Source of the DNA: Terriglobia bacterium
GTDB lineage: Bacteria; Acidobacteriota; Terriglobia; UBA7540
Assembly: GCA_030041095.1 (NCBI GenBank)
Contig: JASHON010000042.1
Span: 1 to 33,096 of the forward strand
Reading direction: 5' to 3'
DNA length: 33,096 nt
Position numbers and translations under genes: made by a program. Positions 15,745 to 22,426 of the stretch are shown here, piece after piece. How positions within the stretch are numbered: the stretch's first letter is position 1; every line of letters starts with the position of its first letter. Under the pieces are notes generated by a model that had not been told where the DNA came from, made no database searches, and saw only the letters and a program-made list of their open reading frames with translations.

Positions 15745-15913
15745 CCACTCGCCCAAGCTTTAGCACCGCGCGCCGTAAGATCCCGCCACTCGGGATCAGC
15801 CACGTTAGACAAACCCTTAATCCGGGAGTGCCTGTTCTACCGCTGTCGCCAGCATCTTTGGACGCCGGCTGGGCAGTGGCCTATATGCCGCGCGGACGCC
15901 TCGCCTACCGAGG
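15745..15913 (-). ncRNA. M-box (ykoK) magnesium riboswitch
   Basis: Read on the minus strand, the segment opens CCTCGGTAGGCGAGGC, then CATATAGGCCACTGCCCAG, GCGTCCAAAGATGCTGGC, a GGTAGAACAG segment, ATTAAGG, and near the end GGTGCTAAAGCTTGGGCGAG. These match the M-box (RF00380) blocks in order: GUUAGGUGAGGCUCC, AUAGGCCACUGCCC, the ACGUCNAAAGACGC stem, GGGUNAACAG, and GUGCUAAAGCUC. The outer CCTCG/CGAG helix closes. The class senses Mg2+ and turns off Mg2+ uptake genes. The gene it serves is the Nramp-like transporter. Confidence 0.93.
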
Positions 15914-16215
15914 ATCCGTTTTTTTGATGCACGACTCGCTTCGCCAATCGTGTCATCTCCACCTTTTTACGCCTTCCTTCCACAGCCCGTCAAGAAAAAA
16001 CTTCGATTGGCAGGCTGGATGCATTTCCGCGCCTAACGGTCTTCTCTAGACGTTGCTGGAGAGCAGCCTTCGTGGAAGTTTCAGAGGTCCTGATGCGTGC
16101 GCCGATGTAGGATACGGGCGAATGGCTTTGAGCGCGAATCCGCCCGCGGGCAGTGAACAGCGGAGTGCCGTGTCCAGTTGATCCCCGCCTGCTTCAGCGT
16201 GAAGCTCTGCCCGGT
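15914..16215. other. Intergenic region upstream of the M-box
   Basis: This separates the oxidoreductase stop from the M-box and should hold the transporter promoter on the minus strand. I see no convincing -35/-10 pair. Plus-strand TTTTTTT at 15919 is adjacent to the aptamer base. There is no coding support. Confidence 0.4.
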
Positions 16216-17517
16216 TTACGCCTCCGGATACTTCCATGGCGCACGATAATCCCGCCTGAGCAGTTGGTTCGCCTCCGGGTCACCCACGATCTCTTCCTTT
16301 TCGCCGTCCCATTCAATGCTGCGCCCAAGCTTGAGCGAAAGCATGCCCAAAAGGCTCATGTTGGTCGAGCGGTGTCCGATTTCAATATCGCGGATTGGGC
16401 GCCGGTGAGTGCGGATGCTTTCGAGGAAGTTGGCCCAAAGCGAGGCAATGTTCTGGTCGTCAGGTTCATCCAGATGCGGAGCGAAATGGATGTTGGGCTT
16501 CGTGTCGGTGTCCGGATAAAAGGTGCAGCCATCGATCCAACCCATATGGAATGTACCGTGATCGCCGTAGAAATAGCATCCGACGTAGGCTTTCTCCGCG
16601 CGATTGCCCGCATAGAGCCGGTGCTCCCAGTACGCGGTAAAAGTCTCGAATTCGAACGCCACCACCTGCGTGTCCGGCGCATTGGTGGAGTCGCGGCGGA
16701 TCCAGCGCCCGCCTGTGGAATAGACTTTGCGCGGGTATTTCTCCTCAGTCCACCAGAGTATTTGGTCCATCCAATGGACGCCCCAGTCGCCCAGTTGGCC
16801 GTTGGCGTACTCGAGGAATTGGCGGAAGCCTTTCGGATGGATGGCACGGTTGAAATTCCGGTAAGGCGCAGGCCCGCACCACATATCCCAATCCAGGCCA
16901 GGAGGCGGTTCGGAATCCGGCGTCGGATGCCCTGGCCCGCCCGGATAATCCACAAATGCCCGCACGCACCCGATCTTCCCGGCCTTGCCGGCCTTTAGAA
17001 ATTCCATTCCCTGGATGTGGTCGGGCGACATCCGCCGCCAAAGGTCTGCTTGCATCACGCGGTCCGACTCGCGCGCGGCCCTCACCATAGCTTTGCCTTC
17101 CAGCACGGTATGGCTCACGGGCTTCTCCACATAAACGTGCGCGCCCGCCTGAACCGCTGCAATAGCGATCAGAGGATGCCAATGGTCGGGCGTTGCCACA
17201 ATCACGATCTCCGGCTTCTCGTTCTGGAGCAATTCGCGAAAATCCTTGTATTTTTTCGGCTCATCGCCTGAGAGTTTCGTGACGTTGTCAGCGGCTGGAT
17301 TCAACTGCTGGTCATCAACGTCGCACAGGGCAACGATTTTCGACTGGCCGGATTTCATCGCCACGTGACAGATGTTCATTCCCCACCATCCGGTTCCGAT
17401 GAGAGCCGTGCGAAACTTCTCCGGAGTTTGCCCCAGAAGGGCCGGGAAGCCCCCTGCGGCGAGCCCTGCCAGCGCGCCCGCCGTAGCCGTAGACTTCATG
17501 AATTTTCTTCTATCCAT
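16216..17517 (-). CDS. Gfo/Idh/MocA-family oxidoreductase, Tat-exported
   Basis: 433 residues from ATG 17517 (GGAGG 6 nt upstream). It opens with a Tat signal, MDRRKFMKSTATAGALAGLAA, with RR-x-F-M-K in place. The Rossmann NAD(P) site is TALIGTGWWG, followed by ALCDVDDQ. EKPVSHT is the conserved EKP motif of the family. GQLGDWGVHWMDQILWW matches the substrate-side His region (D-x-G-x-H). Family members oxidise or epimerise sugars, glycosides or inositols; exported forms are common in Acidobacteriota, Planctomycetota and Verrucomicrobiota. No sugar-catabolic neighbour lies in the window, so the substrate cannot be guessed. A DUF2252 remnant overlaps the start. Confidence 0.93.
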   Translation of the reverse strand: MDRRKFMKSTATAGALAGLAAGGFPALLGQTPEKFRTALIGTGWWGMNICHVAMKSGQSKIVALCDVDDQQLNPAADNVTKLSGDEPKKYKDFRELLQNEKPEIVIVATPDHWHPLIAIAAVQAGAHVYVEKPVSHTVLEGKAMVRAARESDRVMQADLWRRMSPDHIQGMEFLKAGKAGKIGCVRAFVDYPGGPGHPTPDSEPPPGLDWDMWCGPAPYRNFNRAIHPKGFRQFLEYANGQLGDWGVHWMDQILWWTEEKYPRKVYSTGGRWIRRDSTNAPDTQVVAFEFETFTAYWEHRLYAGNRAEKAYVGCYFYGDHGTFHMGWIDGCTFYPDTDTKPNIHFAPHLDEPDDQNIASLWANFLESIRTHRRPIRDIEIGHRSTNMSLLGMLSLKLGRSIEWDGEKEEIVGDPEANQLLRRDYRAPWKYPEA

Positions 17518-17722
17518 CGAACGCCTCCAATAGCAAGCTGCGATCGGGTCCCTCCACTTGAGCGTAAAAGAAAAGCTTCGAGATCCGGTCGATATCGATT
17601 TTCATGCGCATGTCGTAAAGCTGTCGAAAATAATAATGACGGCCTCGATCGTCGCCGGTCCAGCCCAGCAAAACATCGCTCGCCGATTGTAGCATTCGCT
17701 GCCCGGTCACGAAACGCTGCGC
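17510..17722 (-). pseudogene. DUF2252-domain protein remnant
   Basis: On the minus strand the frame reads QRFVTGQRMLQSASDVLLGW, then GRHYYFRQLYDMR and IDIDRISKLFFYAQVEG. This matches the core of DUF2252 proteins ('VVxGQRLmQAaSDxFLGWtxxxGRdfYvRQLrDMKgs'). The N-terminal side is replaced by a type 1 MITE copy starting at 17731. The C-terminal side stops at a TAG that overlaps the start codon of the Gfo/Idh/MocA gene. About 70 residues of an original protein of over 400 remain. Confidence 0.75.
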
Positions 17723-17730
17723 GACATTTG

Positions 17731-17842
17731 GGGAGTTGACGTAGCGCCGGCTTCCAGCCGGCAACTCCCCTCAATTCAACGGAGGCCGACAAGATGCCGG
17801 CGCACCATTCGCGGCGGCGCCGAGTTTTTCCGCATCCTGTTA
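17731..17842. repeat. MITE-like element type 1, copy lacking its left end
   Basis: GGGGAGTTG and AACTCCCC bracket the perfect hairpin GCCGGCTTCCAGCCGGC. ATTCAACGGAGGCCG and GATGCCGGCGCACC follow, and the right terminal repeat GAGTTTTTCCGCATCCTGTTA ends at 17842. It is nearly identical to 940-1054. The left terminal repeat is absent; the element runs straight into the DUF2252 remnant. Confidence 0.8.
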
Positions 17843-17940
17843 CGGGAAGCAGAGGGCAACACCCACGACAAAGACAAATACAAGGACAAAGGCCAAAAGA
17901 AAAAGAGGACACTTCTAACGAGGTAAGAGGGGGGACGTTT

Positions 17941-18219
17941 CTAAACCAGCTCGATCACTACGCGCCGACCAACCATGGCCGCCGCTCGCTGACGGCTTGA
18001 GAGCGTGATGTCGTTTTTCTGATCCAGTAGGCGGTCAACTTGAGTCCGGCTAGTTTTGAGCAGAGCTGCCATCCGAGCCTTAGATATTTTCCTTTTCTTC
18101 ATGGCCTGTGCGAGCTGCCATGCCACAACCTCTTTGATGGCCTGGGCTTGCGCCTCCTCGAAGATGCCCTCTTCTTTCATGAAATTATCGATGCTCGAAC
18201 CCATATGTTTCTTGCTCAT
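17941..18219 (-). CDS. XRE-family antitoxin-like DNA-binding protein
   Basis: 92 residues. A SSIDNFMKEEGIFEEAQAQAIKEVVAWQLAQAMKK lead-in is followed by a helix-turn-helix (ISKARMAALLKTSRTQVDRLLDQ) and a final strand (RRVVIELV). This fits short 'GSSxDdFLkEEGI' XRE proteins, often annotated as antitoxins and found beside RelE/HigB toxins. No toxin ORF is adjacent. The gene sits 27 nt after a UPF0175 gene on the same strand. The DNA just downstream (17850-17940) holds only purine-rich repeat-like sequence. Confidence 0.75.
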   Translation of the reverse strand: MSKKHMGSSIDNFMKEEGIFEEAQAQAIKEVVAWQLAQAMKKRKISKARMAALLKTSRTQVDRLLDQKNDITLSSRQRAAAMVGRRVVIELV

Positions 18220-18246
18220 TGTGCGGTGATGAATCTGCTACAGCGG

Positions 18247-18513
18247 TCACGCCTTGAGACGGCCAGCAGTCTGGCGTTCCTCTTCTAAGTCCTCAAAGCT
18301 GTAGCGCAACGGGGGAACACCGTGTCTAGCCGCAAAATCCATGAAAGCCGCCACAGGGGTGTGGCACAGCTCAGCGGCACGTCCCAGCGAGAGCCTGTCC
18401 TCGCGATAAAGTTCGAGGGCGAGTAACCGCGAAGCTTCCTGAGAGAGATCACTTCCTTCCAGATTGGCGACCCTCACGAGTTCCGACGGTAGCTTTACGT
18501 CCACGGTTTCCAT
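18247..18513 (-). CDS. UPF0175-family small protein (antitoxin-like)
   Basis: 88 residues. It shows VDVKLPSELV, then SQEASRLLALELYREDRLSLGRAAELCHTPVAAFMDFAARHGVP and YSFEDLEEE. This is the whole UPF0175 pattern: a short strand, then an HTH-like helix set with 'LALELYREGRLSLGKAAELAG'. UPF0175 members often pair with PIN-domain DUF3368 toxins; none is seen here. It lies upstream of the XRE-like gene in a likely two-gene operon and is divergent from the higBA remnant. The start at ATG 18513 has only a weak ribosome site. Confidence 0.85.
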   Translation of the reverse strand: METVDVKLPSELVRVANLEGSDLSQEASRLLALELYREDRLSLGRAAELCHTPVAAFMDFAARHGVPPLRYSFEDLEEERQTAGRLKA

Positions 18514-18573
18514 GCCTTGAATTTATCGCATTGACGACGATTTGTCACTCACCTGGGGCACTTGGCGCGTGGA

Positions 18574-18627
18574 GAGTGGTTTATGTCGGGCGCATTCTGA
18601 GTCACGCTGAATACGATGAAGGAGTGG
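18574..18627 (+). pseudogene. higB: HigB-like toxin, C-terminal fragment
   Basis: The frame reads RVVYVGRILSHAEYDEGVAK, close to the end of HigB-type mRNA interferases ('VYIRHVLTHAEYDKG'). Only about 18 residues are left; the N-terminal catalytic core is gone. It directly precedes a HigA-like antitoxin remnant in the usual higB-higA order. Confidence 0.5.
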
Positions 18628-18635
18628 CAAAACGA

Positions 18636-19024
18636 ATGATCGCAGTATTTGAAGAATACGCGCTGCACGTTAATACGCCAACGCCAATCACTTCGGGGCG
18701 CCAGTATGAAGAGTACCTGTCCGTTCCTGGACAGGCTGGCAAGCAGGGAGCATCCGAACGAGGATGAAGAGACGTACGCCGAAGTGTTGATGACCCTGAT
18801 TGAAGCGTACGAGGAAGAGCGCCATTCCATTCCTGATGCTTCCCCGGGTGGGAGTCCTTCGCGCGCTGATGGACGCCAATAATCTCCGTCAAAAAGATAT
18901 GGCTTCCATCTTCGGCCCTGAAAGTATTATGTCTGAGGTCCTGCACAAGAAATGCGGCGTCAACAAAGGCCAGATCGAGGAATTGAGCAAACGATTCAAG
19001 GTTTCTCAGGCTGTGTTTTTCTAG
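18636..19024 (+). pseudogene. higA: HigA-type antitoxin with two frameshifts
   Basis: Three frames join into one COG5499-like protein. TPITSGRQYEEYLSV (to about 18727) is followed by LDRLASREHPNEDEETYAEVLMTLIEAYEEERH (about 18730-18830), then VGVLRALMDANNLRQKDMASIFGP and VNKGQIEELSKRFKVSQAVFF to the stop at 19024. The last part carries the helix-turn-helix. Frameshifts are needed near 18725 and near 18845. It is a decayed antitoxin, or a CDS with sequencing errors; the loss of higB favours decay. Confidence 0.75.
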
Positions 19025-19190
19025 TGGTTAGGACGTGGCGACGCGAAGCTGGCGAACTCTGGCAGTCGCAATTTGAGCGGACACGAACGGATCGACTTCA
19101 ACCAAAGTCCAATGAAACTCCATTAACGGACGGTCGAAATCCAGCCGCGTAGAATCAATAGCCTGGGATCGTCAGCAGTCAACCCCACAG

Positions 19191-19320
19191 CAGGCTGCAG
19201 AAAAAGCCTGGCTGCCTTGCTGAGCCAGGCGGGAGACCTCTGCATCTCTTCGAAAACAAATGCTGGGATTCTTCGCTGCGCTCAGAAGGACATTCGTTCA
19301 AAGCGTTTTTCAGCATCCTG
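19191..19320. repeat. MITE-like element type 2, copy b
   Basis: It starts CAGGCTGCAGAAAAAGCC and ends GCGTTTTTCAGCATCCTG, so the ends are inverted copies with few mismatches. The core (CTCTGCATCTCTTCGAAAAC, then TTCGCTGCGCTCAGAAGGAC) is nearly identical to 1256-1392. It is non-coding. Confidence 0.85.
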
Positions 19321-19360
19321 ATGGACGCCAAATTTTTTATTTTCAATCTACGGTGGATTT

Positions 19361-19405
19361 CCCAAGCTGAACGTCGCGGGTTCGATCTCCGTCCCCCGCT
19401 CTCCA
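19361..19405 (+). other. tRNA 3'-end-like fragment, possible attachment-site remnant
   Basis: GCGGG-TTCGATC-TCCGT (19376-19392) folds as a T-arm with the invariant TTCGA loop, followed by CCCCCGC as a possible acceptor strand. No D-arm, anticodon arm or 5' acceptor strand precedes it. Such 3' fragments are left where an element integrates into a tRNA gene. A direct repeat GGGTCCAATTGGGTCCA follows at about 19441-19457. No integrase is visible. The rest of 19025-19565 shows nothing coding. Confidence 0.4.
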
Positions 19406-19565
19406 GCTTTTCAAGAGCGTCAGAGTACCATCCGACCGATGGGGTCCAATTGGGTCCATTTCCGGGCATTACAAATTATGGCGACGCCAAATGCTCTTGA
19501 GCCGGCCAGCGGCCGTATGGCTTCGGGCATGCTCTCTGCGCGGTACCGAAGGGCAAGGCGTGTTT

Positions 19566-20765
19566 TCAGAACATAAAGCCTGCTTCGATCACGCCGCGCG
19601 GTTGGGTACGGCGCCTACCATTCAGGCCGAACGCAAATCCTGGCGTCGAATTCGTAGCCCACACTACAGAGAAATCTTCCCTGATGAAGAAACCGTGATT
19701 CTGATACGTGGGGGTCAGGGTAAAAGACCACGCATTGCTGCCCGGACCATACAATAGATTGACCGCCTTTTCCGTGAGGTTCCCGGTGCTCGAAATATAT
19801 TCTTCCCGGCTCGCCAGCGAGATGCCGTGCTTGAAACTGTAGTTCAGCAACAGCGCGCCGCCTCGCGTGTCCGCTCCGTGCACCATGCCGACGGTCGAGT
19901 TCGTCGGGACGTGAGTGTATTGAAAATAAGGCTGAATCATCCAGCTCTCGTGACTGTAAGTGTAAATCACGTTGTAGATGTTGCTGTTGTTCTGTACCGG
20001 CGTAGCAAAGTTGGTGAACTTCGTCTGTCCCAGGTTGCCGCCTCCTACAAATGATAGGGTATTGGCGGAATTGAAGGTGTAGGCGACAATGCCGGTGATC
20101 CACGTATACCGGTTGGAATAAAAGCCGTCGTTCCAGCTAATCGATCCGCTCCACTTCCCCTTGCTGTCATTGATCTGGATGCCCCGGTTGATGGCGTTCT
20201 CCTGGTTCCAAAGCAGTCCGCGCTCGATATTCATATTTTCGAAGTCGAACGTGTCCTCGGCTCCAATCAGCGTCGGCAACTCACCGATCTCCACGGAGAA
20301 ATTACCCTTCACCAGTTTTAGGTAGCCCACCGGAAGTGGGCCGTAGAGATCACTGATCGTGTTCTCTGTTGAGAGAAAGGCGGTTCCGAGCGCCGGAACG
20401 TTGTAGGCTCCCGCCTGAAGATAAAACTGCCACCAGCCGGTAGTCTTTTGAAGAAAAACCTGGCCGTTGCTGAGGTCCCAATGTGTCGATTGGTCGCCAG
20501 CAACCCAATTTCCCTGAGTCAGGCCCATGCCACTAAGGATGCCCGTAACATCGATTGTTCCAAACGGGCCGGCATTGAACGTGTGAGGAACGGCAGTTTG
20601 CAGCGGCGCCGTCATGGAGGGCGCAGGCAGAGGTTGCGGGACAGATGGCGTCGCCGTCGTAGCTGCTGAGGAGGCTTGGTCCTGGGCGGAAAGTTGAATG
20701 ACGCAAACGAGGCTTAATGCTAATACGAGACACGGAAGGCATGAAAGTCGGATAGGGTAGCGCAT
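19566..20765 (-). CDS. Outer-membrane beta-barrel porin-like protein
   Basis: 399 residues from ATG 20765 (GAGGAG 7 nt upstream). The signal peptide ends CVIQLSAQ. A Pro/Ala/Thr-rich linker (about 30-60) leads into FGTIDVTGILSG, then alternating amphipathic strands rich in aromatic residues (TTGWWQFYLQAGAYNVPAL, WSGSISWNDGFYSNRY, HESWMIQPYFQYTHVPT). The protein ends GVIEAGFMF, with the terminal Phe needed for BAM insertion. It resembles OmpL-like/BBP2 barrels of Acidobacteriota. It is the last gene of the minus-strand kdp run, 83 nt after the preceding small membrane gene, so a role in bringing K+ or another ion across the outer membrane is possible. Confidence 0.88.
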   Translation of the reverse strand: MRYPIRLSCLPCLVLALSLVCVIQLSAQDQASSAATTATPSVPQPLPAPSMTAPLQTAVPHTFNAGPFGTIDVTGILSGMGLTQGNWVAGDQSTHWDLSNGQVFLQKTTGWWQFYLQAGAYNVPALGTAFLSTENTISDLYGPLPVGYLKLVKGNFSVEIGELPTLIGAEDTFDFENMNIERGLLWNQENAINRGIQINDSKGKWSGSISWNDGFYSNRYTWITGIVAYTFNSANTLSFVGGGNLGQTKFTNFATPVQNNSNIYNVIYTYSHESWMIQPYFQYTHVPTNSTVGMVHGADTRGGALLLNYSFKHGISLASREEYISSTGNLTEKAVNLLYGPGSNAWSFTLTPTYQNHGFFIREDFSVVWATNSTPGFAFGLNGRRRTQPRGVIEAGFMF

Positions 20766-20848
20766 GTGTCGGCTCCTCGTCTACAGAGCTCCCGTGTACC
20801 AAATGGGTCCCAGCGCTGGTAGCTTCGGCAGTCCTGATTTCGAGGTAG

Positions 20849-21085
20849 TCATTTGCCGATACCCGAATTCGATTGGCGAGTCTGCCACCATCGCCGTATC
20901 GCAATACCGGACCAGACAATCTCCACTAACCCGAAGGGCCAAGCTCCCTGAAGAAAACCGTACAGGGAACCCAACAAACACGCGGCCGCGAAAGCCAGCG
21001 TCAACCAACTGCTCCGATCCTGAAGGGCGTAGCACGCCACCATCGCCGTCGCCGCGAACAATCCAAACAGTGTGAGCCAATTCAA
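20849..21085 (-). CDS. Small hydrophobic protein of the kdp cluster
   Basis: 78 residues with three hydrophobic segments: NWLTLFGLFAATAMVACYAL, WLTLAFAAACLLGSLYGFL and AWPFGLVEIVWSGIAI, then a basic tail. The 'GSLYGFLQGAWPFGLVE' block is typical of a conserved small membrane protein seen in many genomes. The start is a TTG at 21085 without a clear ribosome site; no better start is present. It sits between kdpC and the barrel gene on the same strand, about 58 nt after kdpC. The function is unknown. Confidence 0.75.
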   Translation of the reverse strand: MNWLTLFGLFAATAMVACYALQDRSSWLTLAFAAACLLGSLYGFLQGAWPFGLVEIVWSGIAIRRWWQTRQSNSGIGK

Positions 21086-21142
21086 CGCGAGCCGAAATCC
21101 TTCACAGCCGATTTGCGCGAAATACAGGCTGGCGCCTGCGGA

Positions 21143-22162
21143 TTATGACGTCGGGGCGCCGTACTTCTCACGCAGGGCGAGGTTCACTTCAAGCACGTTG
21201 ATCAGTTTTTCTCCGGCGAGTCTGTCCAGCGGAGCGTGGGCGTTCTGGTCCAGGATCTGCTGAATTTCGGTGCGAACGGTTGCGGGATTGCGCTTCAAGT
21301 CTGAAGCCCATTTCGCGACAACGCGGCTGAGCTGGTATTCGGCATTCTCCATCGTGATGTCCGGCCCAAGCCCTGAAGCGGACGTTGTTACATAATCTCC
21401 GGGTACTTTCTGAAGTGGCACATGAGGGTGATCGTTACGCCACATATCAAAGAAAGTCGATTGAATATCTGTCCCTACGCTTACGGGGACGATTTGGGTT
21501 TGCGTCTTGCCGCCGGGTAGCGTGGCTGTGACTGCAGAAGGAAACTTGCCAGGATGTTCCTTCGAGAAGTTTTCAAAAAAGGGCACGGCAAGATCGGTCG
21601 GTTGGGGGTTCGGCGTTCCCGGGTTCTGTTGGATCCATTGTTTCACAAGGACGGAGTGCGCGTTTGCCCAAGCTTGCACGTAGGCGGCATGAGTGGGGTC
21701 GGCCGTAACCCAGGCTTGCGCCAACTCGTTATGCCCGTCGGCCCATTGGGCGACGATGTGGGGCTGGCCCTGGTAGTGATCCTTCTGAAACCACGCCTCG
21801 ATGTCGGGTGCAACGAGTTGGCCGGCTTTGGGGCCGTTAGCGTATTTCACAATCGGACCCAGCATCGTAGCCACGCGGGCGCGCAGGGCATAGTTAGAAG
21901 CCGCGATAGCTGATGATGACGACGCAGCGGCATTGTAAGAAGCCGCCGAAGGGCGAGGCCAGAAGTATTCGTCTTTGGTAAAAGGCTGAGAGATCAGCTT
22001 AGAGCCAATCACCTTGCCATTCGGGCCTCGCAACAGGCTGCCGCTCGCCTGAAAGGGAAAGAAAATTCTCCCCATCAACCACAGCGCTCCGGGATAGATG
22101 CCGCAAACGAGAACCACGCTCGCGATGAGAAGGAACACGCTTTTGGATATGTATCGTGTCAT
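21143..22162 (-). CDS. kdpC: KdpC, K+-transporting ATPase subunit, with large insertion
   Basis: 339 residues from ATG 22162 (GGGAG 8 nt upstream), compared with about 190 for typical KdpC. The N-terminal helix (VFLLIASVVLVCGIYPGALW), the ISQPFTKDEYFWPRPSAASYNAA block, and the C-terminal ASGLGPDI-TMENAEYQLSRV and INVLEVNLAL blocks are all KdpC. Between about residues 105 and 250 lies an extra segment of about 150 residues, rich in Trp, Gln and His, with a WFQKDHYQGQPHIVAQWADG region and another at TDIQSTFFDMWRNDHPHVP. KdpC is a periplasmic-facing single-span subunit that helps KdpA/B assemble. The insertion may act as an extra external module. Confidence 0.95.
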   Translation of the reverse strand: MTRYISKSVFLLIASVVLVCGIYPGALWLMGRIFFPFQASGSLLRGPNGKVIGSKLISQPFTKDEYFWPRPSAASYNAAASSSSAIAASNYALRARVATMLGPIVKYANGPKAGQLVAPDIEAWFQKDHYQGQPHIVAQWADGHNELAQAWVTADPTHAAYVQAWANAHSVLVKQWIQQNPGTPNPQPTDLAVPFFENFSKEHPGKFPSAVTATLPGGKTQTQIVPVSVGTDIQSTFFDMWRNDHPHVPLQKVPGDYVTTSASGLGPDITMENAEYQLSRVVAKWASDLKRNPATVRTEIQQILDQNAHAPLDRLAGEKLINVLEVNLALREKYGAPTS

Positions 22163-22194
22163 ATTCATATCTCCCTGATCGGGGGCCCAGCTTT

Positions 22195-22332
22195 TAGCAG
22201 ACTGCGGAAAAAGGGCAGTCTGTCATGCTGAGCGAGGCGGAGCATCTCTGTGTTTTTTTGGAAATAAATACTCAGATTCTTCGCTCCGCTCAGAATGACA
22301 TTCGTTGATAGCGTTTTTCAGCATCCTGTTAG
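22195..22332. repeat. MITE-like element type 2, copy c, inside the kdp operon
   Basis: TAGCAGACTGCGGAAAAAG on the left and GCGTTTTTCAGCATCCTGTTA on the right form the terminal repeats, with TA at the outer edges. The core (GGAGCATCTCTGTG, then TTCGCTCCGCTCAGAATGAC) is the divergent type 2 core. It fills most of the 260-nt gap between kdpB and kdpC, where a few tens of nucleotides is usual. Confidence 0.85.
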
Positions 22333-22426
22333 CGCAGCGCTCGTCTGATGACTACGGCGCCATTTTGCGCTGGCGCCTTCGAAGAACTGCACGGTCAAGA
22401 AGCGGACCTTGCCGCACGCCCCGCCT

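Noticed and set aside
19376-19405. Complete tRNA gene
   Set aside because: Only a T-arm and possible acceptor strand are present; there is no D-arm or anticodon arm in the 50 nt upstream.
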